This document shows, in pieces, positions 53,276 through 60,637 of a DNA stretch of 64,000 bases. Positions within the stretch are counted from its first letter, which is position 1; each line of letters starts with the position of its first letter. The stretch lies in NCBI RefSeq assembly GCF_008929045.1, contig NZ_VFAH01000001.1, positions 124,001-188,000 of the forward strand. The letters run 5' to 3'. The notes under the pieces were generated by a model that searched no databases, was not told where the DNA came from, and was given only the letters and a program-made list of their open reading frames with translations. Source of the stretch: Noviherbaspirillum aerium. Lineage in GTDB: Bacteria; Pseudomonadota; Gammaproteobacteria; Burkholderiales; Burkholderiaceae_D. The translations under genes and the position numbers were made by a program.

Positions 53276-54868
53276 ATGCCGTCGCAATACGGCATGACGC
53301 AAAAAGCGCAACGCAGGGAGCATTTCCTGCATTTATTCAAGGCAAGGGAACTGGTCACGCTCGCCGTGCTGGCCGCCTCCCTGCTCGTCACCTTTCGCAT
53401 CTGGGAAAGCGCCGAGCGCTCGGCGCAGCAGAACCTGAGCACGGCCTTCGACTTCCGCGTCAGGGAATCAAATATCCGTATCGAACAGCGCCTTGCCGTC
53501 TATGAACAGATATTGCGTGCAACGGTGGGACTATTCGCCTCCGCCGATACGGTCACCCGCAACGAGTTCCGGGCGTTCGTGAGCAGTCTGTCCCTGCAGG
53601 AAATGTTTCCCGGCATCGAAGGGGTCGGCTTGTCCATCATCGTGCCGCCCGGGCAGAAGGATACCCACGTCGCCGCGGTGCGCGCCGAAGGTTTTCCGGA
53701 ATACGACATCCGCCCGCCGGGCGACCGCGACTTCCAGACGTCGATCGTGTATCTGGAACCCTTCTTTGGCCGCAATCTGCGCGCCTTCGGGTTTGACATG
53801 TTTTCCGAACCCCATCGGCGCGCCGCCATGGAAGAGGCCCGCGACAGCGGAAGGACGGCGATTTCCTCCAAGGTGGTGCTGGTGCAGGAGTCCGGAACCG
53901 AAGTGCAGGACGGCTTCCTCATGTATCTGCCGGTGTTTCGCAACAATGCGCCACGCGCCAGCGTCGAGGAAAGGCGGGCCAGCATTCTCGGCTGGGTCTA
54001 TGCGCCGTTCCGCATGGAAGACTTCATGCGCGGGGTCAACGGCGAACTGACCAACGACGTGGATGTGGAAATCTATGACGGCGAACTGGTCAATCCAGCG
54101 GCGCGCATGTATGACAGCCATGTAGAGGTGGAAGCAAGTTCTCCGGCGCGCGGGCTCAAGCGCGTCGCTTATATCCAGACAGGCAGCAGGACATGGACGG
54201 TCGTTACGTCGGCAATGCCGGAATTCGACGTCCGCATGCACTCGGATCGGCCAAGACTGATCCTGCAATCGGGTGTCAGCATCAGTCTGCTGATCGCCCT
54301 GCTGATCTGGCTATTCCTTGATGACAGGGCGCGTGCGCTGCAGGCCGCCGACCAGGCAATGCAGCTGGCGCTTTATGACGCGCTGACCGGCTTGCCCAAC
54401 CGCAAGCTTCTTGACGAGCGGCTCGGCGTCGAACTCACCAAGGCGCGGCGCGACCGCAGCCATGTCGCCCTGCTGTTCATCGACCTCGACAAGTTCAAGC
54501 CGGTCAATGATAACTTCGGCCATGCCTACGGCGACCTGCTGCTCAAGGAAGTGGCAAGACGCCTGCAGAGCTGCATGCGCGAATCCGATACCGCTTCACG
54601 CCTCGGCGGAGACGAGTTTGTCGCATTGCTTTCCGGCATCGAAGATGACGAGGCGACGCTGCGCGTGGCCGACAAGATCCTGCTGCGTCTCACGGAGCCG
54701 TACGAGATTGCGGGACATACCTTTCATATTTCGGCCAGCATCGGCGCCGCGGTCTATCCGCGCGATGGAATCGACAGCAAATCGCTTGTCCGGAGCGCCG
54801 ACGTGGCAATGTACGTCGCCAAGAATGCAGGACGAGCCAACGTGAAACTGGCGGAGCGTACACATTAG
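53276..54868 (+). CDS. CHASE-domain diguanylate cyclase
   Basis: A 530-residue receptor cyclase. A membrane helix (about 22-40), a periplasmic CHASE domain (about 70-300, with SLQEMFPGIEGVGLS and the RDFQTSIVYLEPF segment) and a second helix (LILQSGVSISLLIALLIWLF) lead to a GGDEF domain (about 360-528) with LGGDEF and I-site RESD. CHASE domains bind small extracellular ligands such as peptides or cytokinin-like compounds. Of several starts, the ATG at 53276 is 11 bases from GGAGG; the ATG at 53258 is an alternative. Confidence 0.9.
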   Translation: MPSQYGMTQKAQRREHFLHLFKARELVTLAVLAASLLVTFRIWESAERSAQQNLSTAFDFRVRESNIRIEQRLAVYEQILRATVGLFASADTVTRNEFRAFVSSLSLQEMFPGIEGVGLSIIVPPGQKDTHVAAVRAEGFPEYDIRPPGDRDFQTSIVYLEPFFGRNLRAFGFDMFSEPHRRAAMEEARDSGRTAISSKVVLVQESGTEVQDGFLMYLPVFRNNAPRASVEERRASILGWVYAPFRMEDFMRGVNGELTNDVDVEIYDGELVNPAARMYDSHVEVEASSPARGLKRVAYIQTGSRTWTVVTSAMPEFDVRMHSDRPRLILQSGVSISLLIALLIWLFLDDRARALQAADQAMQLALYDALTGLPNRKLLDERLGVELTKARRDRSHVALLFIDLDKFKPVNDNFGHAYGDLLLKEVARRLQSCMRESDTASRLGGDEFVALLSGIEDDEATLRVADKILLRLTEPYEIAGHTFHISASIGAAVYPRDGIDSKSLVRSADVAMYVAKNAGRANVKLAERTH

Positions 54869-54893
54869 AGAAGATTGCAGGTGGGGTATGGAA

Positions 54894-54928
54894 GAATCGG
54901 TTTGTCCATGCGCCCAAGACAGGCCGAG
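54894..54928. repeat. Copy 1 of a dispersed intergenic element
   Basis: GAATCGGTTTGTC (54894-54906) followed after 13 bases by CAGGCCGAG (54920-54928). The same two words recur at 56823-56862. The flanking sequence contains a ten-base inverted repeat, GATTGCAGGT at 54873 and its complement at 54943. Nature unknown. Confidence 0.5.
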
Positions 54929-54992
54929 GCCACCTTACGTTTACCTGCAATCCTCTCTGACACGCGCGGCAGGCAAGCAATCGGCGCTTCAT

Positions 54993-55017
54993 AAAAAAGG
55001 CCCGCGCTCGGCGGGCC
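54993..55017 (-). terminator. Rho-independent terminator of the DUF4148-like gene
   Basis: On the minus strand GGCCCGC pairs with GCGGGCC around a five-base loop, followed by six T. It lies 63 bp after the stop codon at 55080. Confidence 0.92.
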
Positions 55018-55079
55018 AAGTCCATATTGGCAATATGGAGAGGCAAAGGTCAACGACGGGGAGATAACACCGGTCCTGC

Positions 55080-55463
55080 TCAGCCTCCGACGCGCTGGAT
55101 GGCGGAACGGCTGGCCTTGGCTGCCTGCACCGCTTCATTGCGCACGTCCTCGCGCGTCCGCGTGGAGGCTACCTGGGTGAATTCCACGAATTCCGACTGG
55201 CGCCCGGCCAGGCCCTGTGCGTAGGCGGAATCCAGCTCGGCGCGCACTTCAGCCCGGGTCTTGCCGCCGGCCACCTGGGTGAATTCGACAAACTCGGCCG
55301 ATTGCATGGCGCTGCGCGCAGCAGGATTATTCAGCTCCGCCCGCACTTCCGCGCGGGTGCTGGACGAAGGCACATTGGTGTAATCGACAAAATCGTCAGC
55401 GGCAAAAGCGACGGTTGAGGTGGCGATGATGGCAAGGGCAACTGCAGTCATTTTGATGTTCAT
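55080..55463 (-). CDS. Exported DUF4148-type repeat protein
   Basis: A 127-residue protein with a signal peptide (VALAIIATSTVAFA) and three tandem copies of a roughly 32-residue unit: FVDYTNVPSSSTRAEVRAEL, FVEFTQVAGGKTRAEVRAEL and FVEFTQVASTRTREDVRNEA. The TRAEVRxEL element is the DUF4148 signature of Burkholderiales periplasmic proteins. The ATG at 55463 is seven bases from GGAG. It has its own strong terminator. Divergent to the HxlR gene, whose direct repeats lie between the two starts. Function unknown. Confidence 0.85.
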   Translation of the reverse strand: MNIKMTAVALAIIATSTVAFAADDFVDYTNVPSSSTRAEVRAELNNPAARSAMQSAEFVEFTQVAGGKTRAEVRAELDSAYAQGLAGRQSEFVEFTQVASTRTREDVRNEAVQAAKASRSAIQRVGG

Positions 55464-55534
55464 TTGGATACTCCACGGATTCATTGAATAAGCGGCAATA
55501 CCGATTGCCGGTCCAGCACTTGCTGTGCATGCCT

Positions 55535-55597
55535 CCTAGTGGCTTGCATTTTGCAAGTAACGAAGCCATCTTAGCCTAGTGACTTTTATTTTGCAAG
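55535..55597. promoter_or_regulatory. Two direct repeats, probable HxlR operators
   Basis: CCTAGTGGCTTGCATTTTGC (continuing AAG) at 55535-55557 and CCTAGTGACTTTTATTTTGC (continuing AAG) at 55575-55597 agree in 20 of 23 positions and are spaced by 40 bp, close to four helical turns. The first contains the perfect dyad CTTGCA-TTT-TGCAAG. The second ends 17 bp before the HxlR ATG, as expected for autorepression; the first is 72 bp before the divergent DUF4148 gene. Confidence 0.7.
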
Positions 55598-55614
55598 GGT
55601 CTAAAATCGAAAAC

Positions 55615-56061
55615 ATGGAAAAGACACTCAAATGCGCTGCTCCCATCTCCTGTCCGATCGTGCGCTCGGCGTTGCTTCTCGGGGATGAATGGATCCTGCT
55701 GGCCCTGCGGGCGCTGTTCCGCGGCCCGCTGCGTTTCGACGACCTGCAGAAACAGACCGGTGCTGCGACCAATATCCTGACGACGCGGCTCAACCGCATG
55801 ATCGAAGGCGGCCTGGTGGAAAAGGTGCCTTACCAGGAAAGGCCGCCGCGCTTCAATTACCAGCTCACCAGGGCCGGCAAGGGTTTGTTTCCCGTTGTTC
55901 TGGAACTGATGCGTTTCGGCGATGAATACCTGCAGTGCGAAGATGCCAAGCCGGTGCGGCTGCGGCATGCCGATTGCGGCAAGCTTTCCAAGCCGGGACA
56001 GACCTGTTCTGAATGCGGCCAGCCGATACGGCTTGGCAACGTGACGCTCGAAGACTCCTGA
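55615..56061 (+). CDS. HxlR-family winged-helix regulator
   Basis: A 148-residue MarR-like HxlR regulator: C-P segment CAAPISCPIVRSALLLGDEW, then the winged helix RGPLRFDDLQKQTGAATNIL, TTRLNRMIEGGLVEKVPYQERP (shortened) and YQLTRAGKGLFPVVLELMRFGDEY. The C-terminal addition HADCGKLSKPGQTCSECGQP has a zinc-ribbon-like Cys pattern. HxlR proteins sense aldehydes, quinones or thiol oxidation. The ATG at 55615 was chosen because the conserved CPI motif follows at once. The thioesterase gene follows after 68 bp and could be a target. Confidence 0.9.
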   Translation: MEKTLKCAAPISCPIVRSALLLGDEWILLALRALFRGPLRFDDLQKQTGAATNILTTRLNRMIEGGLVEKVPYQERPPRFNYQLTRAGKGLFPVVLELMRFGDEYLQCEDAKPVRLRHADCGKLSKPGQTCSECGQPIRLGNVTLEDS

Positions 56062-56129
56062 GCGGGGTGCCGCACCAGCTTGCCAACCGCTTTATCAACA
56101 GTGAAGAAGTAAAAATCAGGAGACCTGGC

Positions 56130-56654
56130 ATGGAAGCACAAGACAAACTCAAGCAGTGGCGGGATGAGGAAGCCGCGATCCGGCCGGTGCTGTGCGCACC
56201 CGGCGTGGCGACGCGCGAACAATTGCGCGAACGTTCCGGAATCGAATTCCTGAAGGACATCTTTCAAGGCAAATTACCGGTTGCGCCCATCGGAGCATTG
56301 CTCGACTTCATTCCCGTGCATGCGGATGCCGGCGTGATGGTGTTCCAGGGCACGCCCGGACCCCAGCATTACAATCCGATCGGCATGGTGCATGGCGGCT
56401 ATGCCGCCACCCTGCTCGACTCCTGCGTCGGATGCGCAATTCACACCATGCTTCCGGCAGGCAAGGGTTACAGCACGCTGGAGCTGAAAGTGAATTACAT
56501 TCGCGCGCTGACCGACAAGACTGGGCCGATACGGGCGGAAGGACGGGTCATCAACGTCGGCAGTCAAGTCGCCGTCGCGGAAGGCCGCATCACGGATGTG
56601 CATGGCAAGCTGTATGCGCATGCGACCACGACCTGCCTGGTGTTTTCCATCTAG
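56130..56654 (+). CDS. PaaI-family hotdog thioesterase
   Basis: A 174-residue hotdog-fold thioesterase of the PaaI type, hydrolysing acyl- or aryl-CoA. The fold signature is NPIGMVHGGYAATLLDSCVG, with the usual HGG turn and following helix; YSTLELKVNYIRALT is the central strand pair. The 45-residue helical N-terminus (WRDEEAAIRPVLCAPGVATR) is an extension. The ATG at 56130 follows CAGGAGACCTGGC. It may form an operon with the HxlR gene 68 bp upstream. Confidence 0.9.
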   Translation: MEAQDKLKQWRDEEAAIRPVLCAPGVATREQLRERSGIEFLKDIFQGKLPVAPIGALLDFIPVHADAGVMVFQGTPGPQHYNPIGMVHGGYAATLLDSCVGCAIHTMLPAGKGYSTLELKVNYIRALTDKTGPIRAEGRVINVGSQVAVAEGRITDVHGKLYAHATTTCLVFSI

Positions 56655-56981
56655 GCTGTGTTTGATCAGCTGCAGTTCGGTGCGGTTCCGGGGCCGCGCC
56701 TGCGATGCCCGGCGTACGTCCGTACGCGGGCGCTCCCTCAGCTCAATGCAATGCAACGAAACGCGGCTTCGAACCGATCGCGACGCTAATCCAACCCAGC
56801 CTGGCGGGGCGAATGTACGGGAGAATCGGTTTGTCTCGGGATGCAGGGCATGGCAGGCCGAGATGCCCGTCCACTCATTCGCAACATTCGCAATTCGCTC
56901 CGCGCCATACCTGCACGGACCTGTCGCAAAAAGCATCCGGCTTTCGCCGACGGTGCTGCACACCGCAGTCGGCGACAAGTC
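56655..56981. other. Intergenic region with copy 2 of a dispersed element
   Basis: A gap of 327 bp between the thioesterase and a convergent small gene. GAATCGGTTTGTC (56823-56835) and CAGGCCGAG (56854-56862) repeat the element seen at 54894. An open frame across it has no ribosome-binding site and codons unlike the neighbours, so it is not called a gene. No T-rich terminator is visible. Confidence 0.5.
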
Positions 56982-57203
56982 TCAGTGATGGTGATGATGG
57001 GTCCAGCTGCCGTCCGGAGAAGCGAGGAAGGACTCGACTGCATCTTTTTGTCCGGTCGCATGACGCAGCACTTCACCGCAGCTGCAGATGCCCTGATAAG
57101 GCTGGATATGGGAACAGGCGGATATTTTTTGCAGGAAAACCTTGACGGGCTTCGAGCATTTCTTGCATTTGAATTGCAGGGTGCGGGCGGGCTTGTTGCT
57201 CAT
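56982..57203 (-). CDS. Small Cys-rich protein with a natural five-histidine tail
   Basis: A 73-residue protein with two CxxC/CxC pairs, FKCKKCSKPV (Cys13, Cys16) and ICSCGE (Cys40, Cys42), plus Cys30 and His32, a likely zinc ribbon. It ends DGSWTHHHHH, so the last five codons are histidine. The tail could bind nickel or zinc. No ribosome-binding site stands out before the ATG at 57203, and I do not recognise the family; the regular Cys pattern argues that it is a real gene. It lies between the thioesterase and the initiator tRNA. Confidence 0.65.
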   Translation of the reverse strand: MSNKPARTLQFKCKKCSKPVKVFLQKISACSHIQPYQGICSCGEVLRHATGQKDAVESFLASPDGSWTHHHHH

Positions 57204-57325
57204 TTTTTAGGCAATGACAGTAAGGGGTTGAAGCGGTCTTCGCGGCCGCACATTATTTCACGGTTTTCTTTTTGCGTTTTCGATTGCGCCGCTTCTGCAT
57301 CTTCTGTACAATTCGCAGCCTCAGA

Positions 57326-57402
57326 CGCGGGGTGGAGCAGTCTGGCAGCTCGTCGGGCTCATAACCCGAAGGTCACAGGTTCAAATCCTGTCCCCGCAAC
57401 CA
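57326..57402 (+). tRNA. Initiator tRNA-fMet (CAU)
   Basis: A 77-base tRNA with encoded CCA. The acceptor strands CGCGGGG and CCCCGCA leave the first pair as C1-A72 unpaired, the mark of initiator tRNAs. The anticodon stem GTCGGGCTCATAACCCGAA carries CAT with the three G-C pairs (GGG/CCC) of initiators. The T arm is CAGGTTCAAATCCTG. A terminator follows after nine bases, so it is a single-gene transcript. Confidence 0.97.
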
Positions 57403-57410
57403 GATATTAA

Positions 57411-57438
57411 AAAGGCCGCGCATTGCGCGGCCTTTTTT
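57411..57438 (+). terminator. Rho-independent terminator of the tRNA
   Basis: AAAGGCCGCGC pairs with GCGCGGCCTTT around a three-base loop, followed by a T-run to 57438. It begins nine bases after the tRNA CCA end. Confidence 0.95.
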
Positions 57439-57487
57439 CATTTCGGCGCGGTCCCGCGATATTCAGGGATTCTCATGCGCCTTTCAT

Positions 57488-57508
57488 GCCGGCAGCAATG
57501 CTGCCGGC
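57488..57508. terminator. Hairpin downstream of htpX
   Basis: GCCGGCAGC-AAT-GCTGCCGGC, a perfect nine-base-pair stem 36 bp beyond the htpX stop, with a second small stem ACGCTT/AAGCGT (57524-57540) in between. Neither is followed by a T-run on the minus strand, so termination is likely but not certain. Confidence 0.5.
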
Positions 57509-57543
57509 CTCTGTTGCCATGAAACGCTTTCTTCAAGCGTGAA

Positions 57544-58416
57544 TTACACGTGATGCAGGGCAGCGATCCGGTCCTCGAGCGGCGGATGGCTGGAGAACAG
57601 CGACATCAAGCCGCCGCCGGCAATCCCGGACGCCGCCATGTTCTTGGGCAGTTCACCATGCGAGAAGCTGCCCAGGCGCTGCAAGGCCGCGATCATCGGA
57701 CGCGGGGAACCCAGCAATTGCGCCGCGCCGCGGTCGGCACGGAATTCACGCTGGCGCGAGAAGTACATGACGATGATGCTGGCGAGAATGCCGAACAGGA
57801 TATCGCAGACCACGACAGTGACGGTATAGCCGATGCCGGGTCCGCTGCTTTCCTGGTCGCCCCTGCGCAGCATCTGGTCCACAAGATAACCCACCACCCG
57901 CGCCAGGAAGGTGACAAAGGTATTGACCACGCCCTGGATCAGCGTCAGCGTCACCATGTCGCCATTGGCGATATGCGCCACTTCATGCGCGAGAACCGCT
58001 TCAACCTCTTCGCGGGTCATGGACTCAAGCAAGCCGGTGGAAACCGCCACCAGCGAGCTGTTCTTGGTCGCACCGGTGGCGAACGCGTTCGGTTCGCCGT
58101 CATAGATGGCGACTTCGGGCATGGCGATGCCGGCGCGCTGGGACTGGCTGGCGACCGTGTTGACAAGCCACATTTCGGTGGAGGTGCTGGGCTGTTCGAT
58201 GACGCGTGCCCCGGTCGACCACTTGGCGATCGGCTTCGACAGGAACAGGGAAATGAACGCGCCGCCAAAGCCCATCAGCGCGGAAAACATCAACAAGGTG
58301 CCGAGATTCAGGCCGTTTGCGGTCAGGTACTTATTGACGCCAAGCAGACTGGCGCTGATGCCGAGCACCAGCATAATGGCAAGGTTGGTGCCGACGAACA
58401 AGATCACTCGTTTCAT
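57544..58416 (-). CDS. htpX: Heat-shock membrane zinc protease HtpX
   Basis: A 290-residue inner-membrane metalloprotease of family M48B, degrading misfolded membrane proteins together with FtsH. Two N-terminal helices (about 4-26 and 36-58) precede the zinc site HEVAH (144-148) in [18 protein letters not shown]; the third ligand Glu is in [13 protein letters not shown]. The C-terminal [12 protein letters not shown] is typical. Length and order match E. coli HtpX. It is followed downstream by the tRNA in the opposite direction and preceded by the HPF-type gene in the same direction, 65 bp upstream. Confidence 0.96.
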   Translation of the reverse strand: MKRVILFVGTNLAIMLVLGISASLLGVNKYLTANGLNLGTLLMFSALMGFGGAFISLFLSKPIAKWSTGARVIEQPSTSTEMWLVNTVASQSQRAGIAMPEVAIYDGEPNAFATGATKNSSLVAVSTGLLESMTREEVEAVLAHEVAHIANGDMVTLTLIQGVVNTFVTFLARVVGYLVDQMLRRGDQESSGPGIGYTVTVVVCDILFGILASIIVMYFSRQREFRADRGAAQLLGSPRPMIAALQRLGSFSHGELPKNMAASGIAGGGLMSLFSSHPPLEDRIAALHHV

Positions 58417-58481
58417 GATTATCCTGTGAGGTGAATGTAGAGAATTCGTTTTGCCGAAGCCTTATGCGATATCGGGCAGCA

Positions 58482-58832
58482 TCAGGCAGATTCGGCCACT
58501 AGGGGCGCCTTGAAGCGCGCATGCCGGATTTGCTTGGCTCGCTCGAGATGCCGGGTAATGACTTGCGCGGCGCGATGGACGGTGACATCCACCGCTTCGG
58601 CGATGCTGGCCGCCTTGCCGGTGACGATGACCGGCGGCAGGCCCGGAATGCGCAGTTGTATCTGGCATTGCTTGTCTATGCCGCCTTTTGGGCCATTGTG
58701 GTCGGTGATGCGGACAATGATGGCGTTGATGGACTGCTGGGTCCGGTCGAGCGCAAACCGCAGGCGCCGCACAACATGGTCGCGCATGACCTTCGGCAGC
58801 TTGACGCCATTGGCAACGATAGTCGGTTTCAT
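58482..58832 (-). CDS. HPF/RaiA-family ribosome-associated protein
   Basis: A 116-residue protein of the ribosome hibernation/S30AE family (short type). The fold is visible in MKPTIVANGVKLPKVMRDHV, a RRLRFALDRTQQSINAIIVRI helix-strand pair and the VTGKAASIAEAVDVTVHRAAQVITRHLER helix region (shortened). Such factors bind the 30S decoding region and stabilise idle ribosomes. Here the N-terminal strand is shorter than in RaiA, so it might be a variant acting outside classic hibernation. The ATG at 58832 has GGAG seven bases upstream. Confidence 0.82.
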   Translation of the reverse strand: MKPTIVANGVKLPKVMRDHVVRRLRFALDRTQQSINAIIVRITDHNGPKGGIDKQCQIQLRIPGLPPVIVTGKAASIAEAVDVTVHRAAQVITRHLERAKQIRHARFKAPLVAESA

Positions 58833-58946
58833 GATGGGCTCCGTTGTGGTTAAGGAGCCCACATCGTAATGGAATGCAATCGCACAAAAAAGCGAAGTAG
58901 GCAGAAGTTTTTGTTCCGAAAAAACTGATTCTGTACGCAGCGGATT

Positions 58947-60560
58947 TTATGAAGCGACCTCCACGCGGTTGCGCCCCAGCCTTTTGGCCTGGAGAAGCGC
59001 GCCATCCGCCACCTCCGTCAGCGCCGCCGCGGTATGAATCCCCGGCAAGGAAGCAATGCCCGCGCTGAAGGTGGCATGCAGGGCTCCGCCAGGATGGGCA
59101 TGCGGCAAGCCGGAAAAGTCCCTGCGGATGCGATCGATTGCGGACAAGGCCTTGTCCCTTGTCACGCCAGGCAATGCAATCAGGAATTCCTCGCCGCCAT
59201 AGCGTCCGATCAGATCCACCGAGCGCAGCCTGCCCTTGAGGAGCCAGGCGAGGCCCCGTATCACCTGGTCGCCCACGGGATGACCATACGCATCGTTGAT
59301 CGACTTGAAATGGTCGATGTCGATCATCGCCACCGTGAGCGCATGTTCGTCGCCGGCCTCTTCCACCATCGCCTTCAGGCGGGATTTGGCTGCCGTGTGA
59401 TTGAGCAGGCCGGTCAGTCCGTCGAGACGCGTGGAGCGGCGCACTTCCCTGAAGCGCTCGATCCTGGTCTTGACCACCGCGGCAAGCAGCACCGGATTGA
59501 ATGGTTTCATCAGGAACTGGTCTCCGCCAAGGCGCAGTGCCTCGACCTGCATGCCTACCGCGGATTCGCCCGAGAGATAGACGACCGGCAGGGAGTTATA
59601 GGCTGCCATCTGCCGCAGTACCCGCGTGGCCTCGACACCGTTGAAGCGCGGCATGTACATGTCCATCAGTATGAGATCGGGCTTGTAGGATTCGAGCGCC
59701 TCCAGCAGCCGGCCCGGATCATGGATGGCATGGGTATTGATGCCGTGCTGCGCCAGCGTGCGCCGGATCAGCGCGACGGCGACACGCGAGTCTTCGACCA
59801 CCAGCACCCGGTACTGCTCCTGTTCATTGGTCTGCACCAGATCGAGTATGCAGTTGAGCACCATCGCAGGCTGGTCTTCGGCAGCGATGGTGATATCGAT
59901 TCCGGCCCGCATCAGCGCGACGATGGGTTCGATCTCCGATTCACCGCCGAGGTAAATCAGCTGGCTTGCCGGACAGGCGGCGCGAATGGCAGCGATCCGT
60001 GCGCTTTCATCCGCCGTCGTGATGTCCCCCGCCGGAATGAAAAGCACCGCAAGCGGCTTTTCCGCTTCCTTCATGTCCTGATCTTCATCCCAGCCGTGTT
60101 TGCTGACCTTGAATCCGAAAAACTGCATCTGCTCCGTCAGCGCGCTTGCCATGGCGCGCTTTTCCGGCGCCGCAATCATCCAGACCGAGCGCGGCTTGAT
60201 CCAGTCGATATCGGCCGGCGCCGCAGCGGCTTCCTGCATGCGGCGGGCGGAAGCCACGTTGCGCGATGTGGCGACCGCTCCGGCGAGCGAGTCAAGCTGA
60301 CGCTGCAGCATGGAGATGTCCTGACCGGAAATCGGATGGGTCTCTTCTTCGCCAAGCCGCGCCAGCGCCGCATTTTCCAGCCCTTCGCAAAGACGGACCA
60401 GGCCGGGCAGGCGCAGGCGATTGAAGTATTCTGCGAGACTGTTGACGGCAATGGCGAATTCGATGAACTGCTCGAAGCGCCCTTCCTCGACATACCGCGA
60501 CCAGCGCTTCTGCAAGACCGACAGGCGATCATCAATGGAGTTGTGGTGAGATTGTGGCAT
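58947..60560 (-). CDS. Response-regulator diguanylate cyclase (REC-REC-GGDEF)
   Basis: A 537-residue response regulator. A helical N-terminal unit (1-110) precedes a degenerate receiver (about 125-240) lacking the phospho-Asp pattern, a canonical receiver (about 250-365; VVEDSRVAV, phospho-acceptor in LILMDMYMP, LSGES, LMKPFN) and a GGDEF domain (about 378-535; GGEEF, I-site RSVD). Phosphorylation by an unlinked histidine kinase should activate c-di-GMP synthesis. No kinase gene is adjacent. It starts at 60560 and lies 77 bp behind the start-side of the exonuclease operon end. Confidence 0.9.
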   Translation of the reverse strand: MPQSHHNSIDDRLSVLQKRWSRYVEEGRFEQFIEFAIAVNSLAEYFNRLRLPGLVRLCEGLENAALARLGEEETHPISGQDISMLQRQLDSLAGAVATSRNVASARRMQEAAAAPADIDWIKPRSVWMIAAPEKRAMASALTEQMQFFGFKVSKHGWDEDQDMKEAEKPLAVLFIPAGDITTADESARIAAIRAACPASQLIYLGGESEIEPIVALMRAGIDITIAAEDQPAMVLNCILDLVQTNEQEQYRVLVVEDSRVAVALIRRTLAQHGINTHAIHDPGRLLEALESYKPDLILMDMYMPRFNGVEATRVLRQMAAYNSLPVVYLSGESAVGMQVEALRLGGDQFLMKPFNPVLLAAVVKTRIERFREVRRSTRLDGLTGLLNHTAAKSRLKAMVEEAGDEHALTVAMIDIDHFKSINDAYGHPVGDQVIRGLAWLLKGRLRSVDLIGRYGGEEFLIALPGVTRDKALSAIDRIRRDFSGLPHAHPGGALHATFSAGIASLPGIHTAAALTEVADGALLQAKRLGRNRVEVAS

Positions 60561-60637
60561 GACCGAACCTGCGAAAACGATTCGGCATTATCGGGGAAGC
60601 AGGTGGCTCAGGCAATGAAGAATGTAACCGGGAGTTG

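Noticed and set aside
56705-57145. Open frames across the thioesterase-downstream gap
   Set aside because: No ribosome-binding site, Arg/Ser/Thr-rich product, and they overlap the Cys-rich gene on the other strand; a repeat element accounts for the sequence.
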